NCBI GenBank assembly: GCA_937898885.1
Contig: CALDKD010000099.1
Location: 1-58,958, forward strand
Reading direction: 5' to 3'
DNA from: an uncultured Bacteroidales bacterium
GTDB taxonomy: Bacteria; Bacteroidota; Bacteroidia; Bacteroidales; Bacteroidaceae
DNA: 58,958 bases
Below are positions 25,903 to 35,949 of this stretch, in pieces (the first letter of the stretch is position 1; the number at the start of each line of letters is the position of its first letter). The notes below the pieces were generated by a model, which saw nothing but the letters and a program-made list of their open reading frames with translations, made no database searches and had not been told where the DNA came from. The position numbers were made by a program, and so were the translations under genes.

Positions 25903-28788
25903 ATGAGAAAGAGAGTAATCGCAGCTATTGCTGCATTAATGAGTTGCGTACTGGCAAAGGCTCAGACTCCAGATGCGCTCAAAGTACAGACCTTCACCCT
26001 GTCAAACGGAATGGAGGTATGGATTAACGAGGACCATAGCCAGCCGGTGACATTCGGCGCGGTGGTTGTCAAGGCAGGAGCCAAGGACTGTCCGGAGACA
26101 GGTATCGCCCACTATTTTGAGCATATAATGTTCAAGGGTACCCAGAACATCGGTACCATTGACTACGATGCGGAGAAGGTTTATCTGGACTCCATCTCAA
26201 TGAAGTACGATGAGCTGGCCGCCACTACCGATGACTCTATAAGGAACCTCATCCAGATGGATATCAACCGTTTGAACATCAAGGCAAGCGACTATGCCAT
26301 ACCGAATGAGTTCAACAATCTGATTTCCGAATGTGGCGGCAGCAACCTGAACGCATACACAAGTCCCGATATCACCGTCTATCACAACGAGTTTGTATCG
26401 TCCTATTTCGAGCAATGGGCAGAGCTGAACAGCGAGCGTCTTATTGACCCTGTATTCCGTCTGTTCCAAAGCGAGCTTGAGACGGTCTATGAGGAGAAGA
26501 ACCGCAGCGATAACCAGATAATGAGCGCATTCAGAGACAGGATTCTGGAGGACGGCTTCAATGGCTCACCTTATCAGTACCCTGTTATAGGAACAACAGC
26601 GAATCTGAAGAATCCGCAGTTGAGCAAGATGAGCGACTTCTTCAACAAATACTATGTGGCCAATAATATGGGCATTATGCTCACGGGTGATGTAAATGCA
26701 GAGCAGGCTCTGCCCATACTGGAGAAGAGTTTCGGCCGTATCCGCAAGGGTGAGCCCAACAGATTCTCCATGCAGGAGCTACCCGCATACAACGGCCGGA
26801 AGGAAGTTATTGCCTTGGCAAAGGTTCCAATTGTGAAAATCAACGCCATCTGTTTCCGTGCCCCGGCACAGAAGGACCAGGAGTGCCTGCCTATGAGCCT
26901 TATGGCATACCTGCTGAACAACTCCGAGGGTACAGGACTTCTGGACAAGCTGACAACCGACAAGAAACTTCTGGCCGCAATGTGTATGTACCCAGACCTT
27001 GCATTCAACGAGGCCGGTCTTTTCCCGATCTTGATTTTGCCCAAGATATTGTTCCAGAGCAACAAGAAGGCAGAGCAGAGAGTAATGGCGGTTATAAATG
27101 ACCTGAAGAGCGGTAACTTTGACGACGATTTCTTTGAGAGTTGCAAGCTCTCCTACAAGCGGCAGCTGATTTCCAGTCTGGAGAGCAAGGAGGCAAGAAT
27201 GGCAGAGATGATAGATGCGTTCGCACAGGGCAAGAAATGGGAGGATGTCGTAGCCGAGGCCGACATCATAAGCAACCTGACAAAGGATGACATTGTCAGG
27301 ATGGCAAACAAGTACTTAGGCGACAACTATCTGGTTATCCGCAAAAAGTTCGGTGACCCTGAGAAGGATCACCTGCAGAAGCCGCCATACAAGAGCGTGG
27401 TTCCGGCCAACAGAGCCTCATCGTCAGCATACGCCCAGGCATTAAAGGCTGAGGCTGAGGAAGTGGCATACCCGCAGCCATACATAGACTTTGAGAATGA
27501 TGCCACACAGATTCAGATAACGCCGGACGCAGTACTCTATAGTGTGGAGAACCCTGTGAACGATGTCTTTAACCTGAGAATAACATATCCGGTAGGATTG
27601 ATAGCGAGACCTGAGCTGGAGAGAGTGACGGAATACCTGACACTTCTCGGTACCGATAAGATGAGCTATGATGAGCATCGTATGGCCTTGCAGAAGATTG
27701 GCGGTAGCATCTGGTTCGGAGTTGACGAGGATGATTTCACAATCAACATCACCGGCTTTGACGAGAACCTGGAGCAGACATTGGCAATTGCGGCAGACCT
27801 TATCAATTCGCCAAAGTCCGACAAGACCAAGCTCAGCATAATTAAGGAGAACGACCAGACTAACAGGATTATGGGCAAGCGCGACGCATCGACACTAAGC
27901 GATGCCCTTATCAAATACGCCGTATCCAAAGAGCAGTCGTCATACCTGGCAGACAAAGGGAAAATAACGGACGAGGTGCTGATGGCGGCATACGATTACG
28001 TAAAGAGCAATGCCTGCTTCATCAGTTATTCAGGTACGCTTGAGCCCGGGCAGGTGGCAGACATTCTGAAGGGCAAGCTTCAGCTGGAAAAGTCCGTCAT
28101 CCCATTCAATGGATATCCGCAGCGTCAGGTAGTCCCCGGGAATTCACCGAAGATATATTTCGTGCAGAAGTCAAAGGCAACCCAAAGCGATATCAATGCG
28201 CTCGTTCCTGCAGGCTTCCTCAAAGATATGCGCTCCAGACAGATGGCCTCCGCCTACAGCAACTATCTGGGCGGCGGTATGGGCTCATTGCTATTCCAGG
28301 AGATACGTGAGTTCCGCTCATACGCCTACGCATCGTCCTCAGCATTCATAAGGCCAGACTATGACAAGCGTGAGAGTGTTCAGGCATACCTGCGGGCATA
28401 TACAGGTACACAGGGCGACAAGACTCTGGATGTAATGCACATTATGGATTCCCTGATCACAGGCACTCCGTTCCACGAGGAGAGAATTGAGAGAAACAAG
28501 AAAGAGCTCACATTTGACCAGATTGTAGGCATGCCCACATTCAGGGATATTGGCAGCTATATCATATATGAGCGGAACATAGGCTACGACCATGATCCGA
28601 GCAAGGATTTCTTCGAGAACATAAAGAGTATGGATGCCGCGGCACTGAATGAGTTCTGGAAGAATTCAGTGGCTGGCAAGCCCGTAGTCTGGACAATCGT
28701 CGGAGACAAGAAGCAATTCAACCTTGATGAGACAGCCCACAGATTCGGTGACATATCCGAGCTGAAAGCAAGTGATATCATCAAATAA
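25903..28788 (+). CDS. Exported two-lobed M16 zinc metalloprotease (pitrilysin/insulinase-like)
   Basis: The protein is 961 residues with a signal peptide ending ...VLAKA before Gln21. The first half carries the inverted zinc motif HYFEHIMFKG (His70, Glu73, His74) and a downstream ELETVYEEKNR with the third zinc ligand. The second half (from about residue 530) has the M16 fold but no HxxEH, as in the inactive lobe of single-chain M16 enzymes. It likely degrades peptides in the periplasm inside a closed two-lobe chamber. It is monocistronic, with its own -7 box and a terminator shared with the convergent C10 protease gene. Confidence 0.93.
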   Translation: MRKRVIAAIAALMSCVLAKAQTPDALKVQTFTLSNGMEVWINEDHSQPVTFGAVVVKAGAKDCPETGIAHYFEHIMFKGTQNIGTIDYDAEKVYLDSISMKYDELAATTDDSIRNLIQMDINRLNIKASDYAIPNEFNNLISECGGSNLNAYTSPDITVYHNEFVSSYFEQWAELNSERLIDPVFRLFQSELETVYEEKNRSDNQIMSAFRDRILEDGFNGSPYQYPVIGTTANLKNPQLSKMSDFFNKYYVANNMGIMLTGDVNAEQALPILEKSFGRIRKGEPNRFSMQELPAYNGRKEVIALAKVPIVKINAICFRAPAQKDQECLPMSLMAYLLNNSEGTGLLDKLTTDKKLLAAMCMYPDLAFNEAGLFPILILPKILFQSNKKAEQRVMAVINDLKSGNFDDDFFESCKLSYKRQLISSLESKEARMAEMIDAFAQGKKWEDVVAEADIISNLTKDDIVRMANKYLGDNYLVIRKKFGDPEKDHLQKPPYKSVVPANRASSSAYAQALKAEAEEVAYPQPYIDFENDATQIQITPDAVLYSVENPVNDVFNLRITYPVGLIARPELERVTEYLTLLGTDKMSYDEHRMALQKIGGSIWFGVDEDDFTINITGFDENLEQTLAIAADLINSPKSDKTKLSIIKENDQTNRIMGKRDASTLSDALIKYAVSKEQSSYLADKGKITDEVLMAAYDYVKSNACFISYSGTLEPGQVADILKGKLQLEKSVIPFNGYPQRQVVPGNSPKIYFVQKSKATQSDINALVPAGFLKDMRSRQMASAYSNYLGGGMGSLLFQEIREFRSYAYASSSAFIRPDYDKRESVQAYLRAYTGTQGDKTLDVMHIMDSLITGTPFHEERIERNKKELTFDQIVGMPTFRDIGSYIIYERNIGYDHDPSKDFFENIKSMDAAALNEFWKNSVAGKPVVWTIVGDKKQFNLDETAHRFGDISELKASDIIK

Positions 28789-28812
28789 TAGCGAGAAAGA
28801 GAATCGTATAAA

Positions 28813-28850
28813 AAACCAGCGGTCCTGACTCAACTCAGGGCCGCTGGTTT
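28813..28850. terminator. Bidirectional terminator between the M16 and C10 protease genes
   Basis: AAACCAGCGG (28813-28822) pairs with CCGCTGGTTT (28841-28850), with an additional inner CCTGA/TCAGG stem. It sits between convergent stop codons. Confidence 0.85.
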
Positions 28851-28858
28851 GCTCATCA

Positions 28859-31800
28859 TTACCTTACCAGAAGTTTTCTGCCATTTACTATATAGATGCC
28901 GGGAGGCAGGGAATCCTTGTCCCTCGCATCAACACTGACTCCCTGAATTGTCCACACTCTGTCTTTAGGCTCACACATCTCAATCTCTGATACGGCATCA
29001 ACATATTCGGAAATAGGCCTTATCTCAAGGAAAAGGCTCCATATCGGATCTGCCAGATAAGCCCCCATACTGGTGTCCGGAACGTATAGTACTATATTGT
29101 CAGAATTCAGCATTCCTTTTCTGGAACAGGCGGGAGGAGTGACAGGACGCGAGATCAAGGTCATCACGCTATTGGCTGCACCGTTAAAGGCGGTTGATGA
29201 CACCTCTGCCACAGAAGCCGGAAGCTCCACCTCGGAAAGCTCGCGGCATCCGCTGAAGGCATAGCCTGATATAGTTCTGACACCTTCCGGTACTACATAC
29301 TTACTGTCATATCTGCCACCTGGATACAAGAGCAATACATTGTCTTTTGTAAACAGCACTCCATCCAAGGACTTGAGCGCGGGATTGGTATCATCAACTG
29401 TTATCTCCTGAAGGCCAGTCATTGTACCTAGATACATACCTACTTTGTCATAACTGTAGGGAATATCCACCAGCGATGCCGGAATATGCAGTGAGGCAAG
29501 CGATTTACAGCCGTCGAGCACACCTTTGCCGACAGACTCCACGCCATCCATTATGGAGATGGATAACAAATTGACACAACCCCCAAAAGCATTCGCGCCA
29601 ATGTTCCTCACACATCCAGGTATCACAACACTCTGAAGAATCTGATTGTATTGGAAGGCACCGGCGCCTATGGATGTGACATCATACACATTTCCTTTAT
29701 AGATGACACGGTCGGGAATTATCAGATCGCATATTGAGAATTCAGTCGAGACCGATACTACCGAGACCGCATCCTGTCCCGTAACCTTATACTCCAGGTA
29801 TGGGGAGACTTCTGCTCCGGAACCAATATATCCGAAATCTTTCCAGACATCGGCAGACTTATACAATCCTGAGGCAGCAAAAGGAACAAACAGATTGCAG
29901 TCTGGCATATTACACCAGGCAAAGACGTTCTGCGGAACGGACAATGGATTACTCCACCTTACTTGAACAATAAACAAATTACCGCACCCTGCCAGAGCCA
30001 TCTCGCCTATTGAGCGGACAGTCTCTGGAATGTATATTTCCCTAAGCGATTTGCAATTCCTGAAAGCACGGCTACCTATTGACATAAGACTGTCCGGAAG
30101 CGATAAGGAGACCAGGCTGACGCAATCCTCGCACATTCTGTCCTGCACGTCTCTCATACCCTGAGGCAGGGTGAGAGTCTTGAGACTGCCGCACCCTGAG
30201 AAGGCTCCTGCGCCTATCTCATTGACGCTTTCAGGTATATTCAACCTTTCCAGCGCCTTGCACATGCTGAAAGCATTCTCAGGAATGACTCTCAGATTGC
30301 TGAACTCGCTCAAGACGTCAAGACTTACTATCGAGCTGTCGCCCGCAAACGCATCGCCAATGTCTGTGACTGCCCATATCTCGGAATAATTCAGTTTCCC
30401 GTCCTTATCCGTATCCCATCGCGCCACAGCGGCAGCCTCTGCCGCGGCATCGTCAAAGACGACCTTACGCATATATACGGGGGTATTCTCAGGAAGTTTG
30501 AAAACTTCTATCGCAGGATTATAGACTACCCATTCAGAAGGACCGGTAAAGGAATAGTATGCCATCTTGACCCGGATTGTCCTTGAGCGGAAATCATATA
30601 CTGAATAAGGATCGTCATACACAGGAGAGCTGCTTACATCCGCGCCACAAACCTGAAAAGAAGTTGAATCGATATCCAGATAATAGCCTGTATTGAACGG
30701 TGGTATCGTAACCTCGTCCGTGGCGTGATTGATTACGAAGCGTACCTCCACTCCATCATCGGAAAGAACGCCCTTACCCCAGTCGGACACTTTCAGCTCC
30801 TGATATTGTCCGTCCTTAGAGACACGTCCGAAAACATTCAGGCTCTGCCTGTCATTTCCCAGGCAAGTAAAACCATAAGTGCCGGTGCCATACTCTTGCC
30901 AGCCATCATCCTGCCATATATCCTCAGGGATCTGGATTCCTACGACAATGCTCTGACCAGAATTGAATTTGTAATCATATACATTCAATGCCGAAGACTT
31001 GAAGTATCCGTTGCCCATGCCGGACCAGCCCCAGTTGTAATGGAAAAAGCCATTCTCATCGTAGCCATCGCATACGAAAGCGTGTCCGCCGCCATTCTGC
31101 TCGTCCGATCCGTCATAATATACAGGGCGTTTGTGGTCCAGCTCATTTCTGAGAATCAATTCCCACTCTGCATCAGCGTAGTCATCTCTCTTCAAATACC
31201 GCATTGTTGAGGCATAGTCAAAATAGTTGAGCAAGGCGGGCATTACAAGGTATGAGTAGGCTGCGCTGGAACTGGCTGAATAGTCCATCTCAACACTCAC
31301 GCCACAATCAAACATAAGCTGAGCCACAGCACTGCGCGATGCGCGTGAGGATGAGGCTGTATATTTGGGTTGCATCAGATCCCACCGATACTCGTGTGTA
31401 GAGAAATCTGAGGACACCATCTTATCCTTCCATTTATATGAATGTGAGCCTTTACCGCTCAGAGGCCACTGATGATAGAACATTATCTGCGACATTGCAG
31501 TTGCCACACAGCCTGTCAGAGAATTCTGCCTGCCGTCTTTCGGAGTCTTCTCATTGAAAGGCTCACCTTGATCCCACTCTATCCGGCCAAGAAGAGGAGA
31601 TACAGAAGACGTTGCGGCATTTTCCATAGAGGATGGATTAGCGTCAGCATCCATTTCTCTCAAAAAGTCAATCTGCCTTGAGTAACCATCCAACCAGGCT
31701 TTCAGATTCTCAGGCATACAGTCAGGTTGTAACGCGCACTCTTCCGAGTAACCCAGGACAAGATCTCCGGTTCTCTCATCACCTGATACAACCACAAAAC

Positions 31801-32047
31801 CGGCTGCACCACCATTGAACACATATAAATTAATCTGTCCGGGATTGATTTCCGACGAAGCCTTCAATGCCAGAGCTGGCCTGACATTTCTTGATGCAAT
31901 ACGTTGGCTGCCTCCCGGAAGATCAACGGTTGAGTTGAAAAAATCTTCCGCTATGGCTTCCGCCCGGTCCTCACCAATCTGCTGAGCGAAAGAGACAGCA
32001 GGAAATAGAATAAGGACAAGGGCAAATAGTATGTATGGTTTTCTCAT
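28859..32047 (-). CDS. Secreted C10 (streptopain-type) cysteine protease with EF-hand and BspA-like leucine-rich repeats
   Basis: The protein is 1062 residues. A signal peptide ends ...AVSFA before Gln22. An N-terminal Spi-type inhibitory prodomain follows (~22-135). The C10 domain has catalytic Cys180 in LTGCVATAMSQIM and His322 in GGGHAFVCDGYDENGF, with NWGWSG after it. Near residues 543-555 is a textbook EF-hand loop, DTDKDGKLNYSE. From ~570 to ~1010 there are LRR_5 repeats (IPESVNEIGAGAFSGCGSL and similar). The C-terminus (VWTIQGVSV...PPGIYIVNGRKLLV) is the kind of end found on Bacteroidales surface proteins. It may be tethered, adhere to host or diet proteins, and cut them. It is monocistronic. 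Confidence 0.92.
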   Translation of the reverse strand: MRKPYILFALVLILFPAVSFAQQIGEDRAEAIAEDFFNSTVDLPGGSQRIASRNVRPALALKASSEINPGQINLYVFNGGAAGFVVVSGDERTGDLVLGYSEECALQPDCMPENLKAWLDGYSRQIDFLREMDADANPSSMENAATSSVSPLLGRIEWDQGEPFNEKTPKDGRQNSLTGCVATAMSQIMFYHQWPLSGKGSHSYKWKDKMVSSDFSTHEYRWDLMQPKYTASSSRASRSAVAQLMFDCGVSVEMDYSASSSAAYSYLVMPALLNYFDYASTMRYLKRDDYADAEWELILRNELDHKRPVYYDGSDEQNGGGHAFVCDGYDENGFFHYNWGWSGMGNGYFKSSALNVYDYKFNSGQSIVVGIQIPEDIWQDDGWQEYGTGTYGFTCLGNDRQSLNVFGRVSKDGQYQELKVSDWGKGVLSDDGVEVRFVINHATDEVTIPPFNTGYYLDIDSTSFQVCGADVSSSPVYDDPYSVYDFRSRTIRVKMAYYSFTGPSEWVVYNPAIEVFKLPENTPVYMRKVVFDDAAAEAAAVARWDTDKDGKLNYSEIWAVTDIGDAFAGDSSIVSLDVLSEFSNLRVIPENAFSMCKALERLNIPESVNEIGAGAFSGCGSLKTLTLPQGMRDVQDRMCEDCVSLVSLSLPDSLMSIGSRAFRNCKSLREIYIPETVRSIGEMALAGCGNLFIVQVRWSNPLSVPQNVFAWCNMPDCNLFVPFAASGLYKSADVWKDFGYIGSGAEVSPYLEYKVTGQDAVSVVSVSTEFSICDLIIPDRVIYKGNVYDVTSIGAGAFQYNQILQSVVIPGCVRNIGANAFGGCVNLLSISIMDGVESVGKGVLDGCKSLASLHIPASLVDIPYSYDKVGMYLGTMTGLQEITVDDTNPALKSLDGVLFTKDNVLLLYPGGRYDSKYVVPEGVRTISGYAFSGCRELSEVELPASVAEVSSTAFNGAANSVMTLISRPVTPPACSRKGMLNSDNIVLYVPDTSMGAYLADPIWSLFLEIRPISEYVDAVSEIEMCEPKDRVWTIQGVSVDARDKDSLPPGIYIVNGRKLLVR

Positions 32048-32064
32048 AAATGCTGACTATCTGT

Positions 32065-32940
32065 TTACAAAATGGCACTATCTCTCACCAGACTTATCCA
32101 AGACTCCTTGTCTGAGACATTTCCCTGGCTCCAGCAAGATCCTATATAATACACGAAAGGCTCATCCGGTGCCACGGTTTTGGTAATTACCGCATTATTG
32201 CCCGGACCATTAATAATAACGGAATCCGCCTCCTGAGAGAACACAGAGGTTCCAATCATTCCATATTCGGGAGTCACATTGTCAGCCGACGGATATTCCC
32301 AGTTGGCAATCAGGCTTACGCCATTTGAAAGAGTATCCGAAAAAGCCTCTGCACCATCGTGAAGGGCTATTCCGGCTGCTACGGTAACCTCATCAAAATA
32401 GCCGTTGTAATAATCTATGACCTTGCAGAAATTGCTGCCGGCCTTGATTGTTATCTGTTTGTCAAGCCACACTTCCTGATTCGCTCCTATCTTCCAGCCT
32501 GGATAATGGAGCACAAATGTAATCTCATCGGCCGTATGGCGTAAAATGTCAGCAGAGCGGTAATTAACCTGAGGAAAGACCAAAGTGCTGTCTATGAGCA
32601 AGGCCGAGCCGCCAGCGCCCAATGTACGGCCCACGCGGAAACAATCACGCCCAATACCATCGTGGTCATCCTCCATTCTTATTTTCTTTCTCAAGTCATC
32701 GTGACACCACTTACGGGCAACCAAAGCCCCTGGTTTCTTTACCCAGACATCTATGCCAGGGGTTACAAGGACATCCTCAACTCCCTCACCGTGTATTCTG
32801 AAACAGACCACATCGTTCTCAAAGACAAAATCACTGCTTTGGGGAACCATAAAAGCCGATACCTTATTCTTCTGGTCATAACCCTGTCCGCAACCTGCCA
32901 GCAAAGAGACAGCGAGCAGCAAAAAACACATCCTTTTCAT
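32065..32940 (-). CDS. DUF4861-family lipoprotein
   Basis: With the ATG at 32940 the protein is 291 residues and begins with a lipoprotein signal (MKRMCFLLLAVSLLAGC), Cys16 being the lipidation site. An upstream in-frame start at 32967 would overlap ispG and place nine polar residues before the signal, so I prefer 32940. The body is beta-rich: FENDVVCFRIHGEGVED, TPGIDVWVKKPGALVARKW, FRVGRTLGAGG and KVIDYYNGYFDEVTVAAGIALHDG match DUF4861, a family often near pectin- or rhamnogalacturonan-degrading enzymes. No catalytic residues can be named. It lies 7 bases after ispG and is probably co-transcribed with it. Confidence 0.78.
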   Translation of the reverse strand: MKRMCFLLLAVSLLAGCGQGYDQKNKVSAFMVPQSSDFVFENDVVCFRIHGEGVEDVLVTPGIDVWVKKPGALVARKWCHDDLRKKIRMEDDHDGIGRDCFRVGRTLGAGGSALLIDSTLVFPQVNYRSADILRHTADEITFVLHYPGWKIGANQEVWLDKQITIKAGSNFCKVIDYYNGYFDEVTVAAGIALHDGAEAFSDTLSNGVSLIANWEYPSADNVTPEYGMIGTSVFSQEADSVIINGPGNNAVITKTVAPDEPFVYYIGSCWSQGNVSDKESWISLVRDSAIL

Positions 32941-32947
32941 TTTCCCC

Positions 32948-34327
32948 TTATTTTCTGTCAGCCTCAATTAATGCGAGCAGTCTTTCAACGGCCTCGCTCT
33001 CCGGTATATTTTTCTCTATGCACTCCTTTCCACGATAGAGGCTGATGCGGCCACGTCCGGCACCGACATAGCCGTAATCGGCATCGGCCATCTCACCAGG
33101 ACCGTTCACGATACAGCCCATAATGGCAATTCTCAATCCTTTCAGATGTCTGGTGGCAGACTTGACGCGTGCTATCGTCTCCTCCAGATTATAAAGAGTA
33201 CGTCCACAGCCAGGACAGGATATATACTCAGTACGGGTAAACCTGACACGGGCCGCCTGAAGAATAGCCTCTGCGGTATCATCGGCCTGAGCCTGAGTGA
33301 CAGCGGGATTGACGCTACGCAGTCTGAGCTCACCGGCCAGACCATCTATCAGCAATGCGCCTGCATCCATAGCGGCTTTCAGCTGGAAATCCTCAAGGTT
33401 ATCCTCATTATATTCAAGAGTAATTGTATTGTCAGCTATTGAAGCTCTGGCGGCCTCACGTCTCTCGGCACTCTCAGCGGCATATGCCACAAGCTTGCGG
33501 GCAACCGGTATCTCCTTCTCCGGGGCTTCCGACAGTGAGACGCGCACGGTATCGCCGATGCCCTCACCTAAAAGAGCGCCTATGCCCACCGCACTCTTGA
33601 TGCGGCCATCCTCACCCTCGCCGGCCTCAGTGACGCCAAGATGTATCGGGAACGACATTCCCTCGGACTCCATCACACTGACCAGCAGACGTACAGTCTG
33701 AACCATTACTACGGTATTGCTGGCCTTAATGGAGATAACCACATCCTTGAAACCCTCTTCCGCGCAGATACGGAGGAACTCCATACAACTCTCAACCATT
33801 CCTTCCGGAGTATTGCCATAGCGGCTCATAATACGGTCCGAAAGGGAACCGTGGTTCACGCCAATACGGATTGCGGTACCGTGTTCCCTACAGATTTCCA
33901 AAAATGGCAGGAAACGCTCACGGATCTTGCGCAATTCCGCCGCATATTCCTGATCAGAGTATTCAAGATGTCTGAAAGAGCGGGCCGGGTCAACATAATT
34001 ACCTGGATTGATACGAACCTTTTCCACGTAACAGGCGGCTACATCGGCCACCGCAGGATTAAAATGCACATCGGCCACAAGAGGCGCGGTATAGCCACGC
34101 GCCCTGAGCTCCCTGCTGATGTTGGCCATATTCTCCGCCTCGCGTGTACCCTGAGCGGTCATCCTGACATACTCGCCTCCGGCCTCTATTATTCTGACAG
34201 CCTGCTCCACGCATCCTTCAGTGTCCATTGTCGAGGCCGTTGTCATAGACTGCACTCTGATAGAATTGTCACCACCAAGCGGAACACCGCCCACCATTAC
34301 CTCACTGCTCTTCCTTCTGCTATACAT
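32948..34327 (-). CDS. ispG: 4-hydroxy-3-methylbut-2-en-1-yl diphosphate synthase, with shortened insert domain
   Basis: The 4Fe-4S enzyme making HMBPP in the MEP isoprenoid pathway. I use the ATG at 34327 (459 residues) because it starts at the conserved MYSRRKSSEVMVGG; an upstream frame overlaps rpoN. The TIM-barrel part (RVQSMTTAST, VNHGSLSDRIM) and the Fe-S part (EYISCPGCGRTLYN, IMGCIVNGPGEMADADYGYVG) are intact, with three cluster cysteines. Bacteroidetes IspG is normally about 600 residues because of an extra barrel-like insert. Here that insert is reduced to about 60 residues, but keeps the DFQLKAAMDAGALLIDGL element. It follows rpoN and precedes the DUF4861 gene. Confidence 0.93.
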   Translation of the reverse strand: MYSRRKSSEVMVGGVPLGGDNSIRVQSMTTASTMDTEGCVEQAVRIIEAGGEYVRMTAQGTREAENMANISRELRARGYTAPLVADVHFNPAVADVAACYVEKVRINPGNYVDPARSFRHLEYSDQEYAAELRKIRERFLPFLEICREHGTAIRIGVNHGSLSDRIMSRYGNTPEGMVESCMEFLRICAEEGFKDVVISIKASNTVVMVQTVRLLVSVMESEGMSFPIHLGVTEAGEGEDGRIKSAVGIGALLGEGIGDTVRVSLSEAPEKEIPVARKLVAYAAESAERREAARASIADNTITLEYNEDNLEDFQLKAAMDAGALLIDGLAGELRLRSVNPAVTQAQADDTAEAILQAARVRFTRTEYISCPGCGRTLYNLEETIARVKSATRHLKGLRIAIMGCIVNGPGEMADADYGYVGAGRGRISLYRGKECIEKNIPESEAVERLLALIEADRK

Positions 34328-34340
34328 ATTCAAACGATTT

Positions 34341-35810
34341 TTATCTACGTAAACGACTGACTGGTATTCCCAGTTGCTCTCTGTATTTCGCCACAGTCCG
34401 GCGCGCCACTTCGTAACCCCGCCCGCGCAGTATCTCCGAGATACTGTCATCAGTAAGCGGCTCATTACGGTCCTCACCATCAACCGCCTCTCTGATTATG
34501 CGATGAATCTCACGTACGGATACCTCAACGCCATCAGCGCCCATCACTCCATCTGTAAACAGTCTTCTCAGCTCAATTATGCCGAAATCCGTCTCGGCAT
34601 ACTTGCCGCTTGTCGCCCTTGAGATAGTTGAGATATCATATCCTGTGCGCTCCGCGACATCCTTCAGTATCATAGGTCTGAGCTTTCCCTCATCTCCTGT
34701 AAGAAAGTATTCTGTCTGAAGGTCAATTATCACCTGCATCGTGCGTGTCATTGTGGCCTCACGTTTTCGGATAGCATCAATGAAACCCTGAGCCGCCTCC
34801 AGTTTCCTGCGGATGAAGAGCGCCTCCTGACTGACAAGGCTGTCGCCGCTTCTCATACGGGCATTCAATGTCTCGGAAAAGCTTCTGCTTACTCTGAGCT
34901 CCGGTACATTCATATTGTTCAAGGAGAACTGCACTGTACCGTCGTATGTATCAATTATATAATCTGGAATAACCTGACGGGCGCCACGTCCCTCAGACTC
35001 TCCCAAAGCATTGCCCGGACGCGGATTCAGATGACTTATAACGTCAAGAGCCGCATTAATCTCAGAATCCGGCATCTCAAGCCGCTGTGCGATTCTATCG
35101 TATCTGAGATGGGTCAGGTCATCAAAGCACTCCTTGATTATTCTTACGGCCAGGGATCTGGCAGGAGATTCCTCCTTACGCTCCAGTTGCAGCAGCAGGC
35201 ACTCACCGAGATTACGTGCTCCTATACCGGCCGGATCAAACTGCTGAATTATACCGAGCACCTGCTCAATCTCTGTCTGGTCCACATATATGAGCTCATT
35301 CACCGCCAGCTCCGTACATAAGTCATCCATAGACTTGAGCAGCAGACCGCTGTCATCGAGCGATCCTATCAGATATAAGGCTATCTGGCGCTGCCGTTCT
35401 GTAAGCTCGTGCTCGCCAAGCTGTTCCGCAAGGACATCGTAAAACGATACTGTATCTGAGAAAGGGATCTCGGCAGCCTGGGTCTCAGCGGAACGGCCGG
35501 AAGAAGGATCCCGGTAATAATCAGGCATATCATCCTCGCTCAGAAAATCCGCGGCCGTGTCATCACGCTCCTGTGGATCACTCCACTCCTCATTGTCCGC
35601 ATCTTCGTCAGAGAGTGGGATATCGTCATTGTCATAATCGGTGCTCTCTTCCAGCGCCGGATTCTCCTGAACCTCGCCACGCACCCTCTCCTCAAGCTCA
35701 ACAGCTGTCAACTGGAGAATACGCGCCTCCAGAACCTGCTGCGGTGACAGTTGCTGCGCCTGTGTCTGTGACAGCACCTGAGACTGAGTCTGTAAATTTC
35801 TATCTGCCAT
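34341..35810 (-). CDS. rpoN: RNA polymerase sigma-54 factor
   Basis: The protein is 489 residues. The Gln-rich region I (QTQSQVLSQTQAQQLSPQQVL) is followed by the acidic region II (about 60-110), a core-binding domain, the HTH, and near the end the RpoN box ARRTVAKYREQLGIP, which recognises the -24 promoter element. It needs an AAA+ enhancer-binding protein, none of which is in the window. No convincing GG-N10-GC -24/-12 promoter was seen here. It is followed by ispG with a 13-base gap, so the two are likely co-transcribed. It is divergent from the phosphate transporter gene. Confidence 0.96.
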   Translation of the reverse strand: MADRNLQTQSQVLSQTQAQQLSPQQVLEARILQLTAVELEERVRGEVQENPALEESTDYDNDDIPLSDEDADNEEWSDPQERDDTAADFLSEDDMPDYYRDPSSGRSAETQAAEIPFSDTVSFYDVLAEQLGEHELTERQRQIALYLIGSLDDSGLLLKSMDDLCTELAVNELIYVDQTEIEQVLGIIQQFDPAGIGARNLGECLLLQLERKEESPARSLAVRIIKECFDDLTHLRYDRIAQRLEMPDSEINAALDVISHLNPRPGNALGESEGRGARQVIPDYIIDTYDGTVQFSLNNMNVPELRVSRSFSETLNARMRSGDSLVSQEALFIRRKLEAAQGFIDAIRKREATMTRTMQVIIDLQTEYFLTGDEGKLRPMILKDVAERTGYDISTISRATSGKYAETDFGIIELRRLFTDGVMGADGVEVSVREIHRIIREAVDGEDRNEPLTDDSISEILRGRGYEVARRTVAKYREQLGIPVSRLRR

Positions 35811-35853
35811 TAAATATTGCTATAAACATCAAACCCGAATTCTGAATATTTAC

Positions 35854-35899
35854 TAATTTTGCACTGATTCCATATTTCAGGTTTAGACGCTCAAATTTA
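35854..35899. promoter_or_regulatory. Overlapping divergent -7 boxes for the Na/Pi symporter and rpoN
   Basis: TAATTTTG (35854-35861, plus) points to the symporter gene. TAAATTTG (35892-35899, minus) points to rpoN. If both are used, the two transcripts overlap at their 5' ends. Confidence 0.4.
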
Positions 35900-35949
35900 C
35901 AACTTTTGCTCTTTTAAGCCTTGAATATATGAAATAAACTTCAGACTCT

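Noticed and set aside
33641..34360. Long plus-strand open frame (239 codons) opposite ispG
   Set aside because: It is the mirror of a conserved enzyme gene; the His/Ile/Thr-rich translation has no recognisable features.
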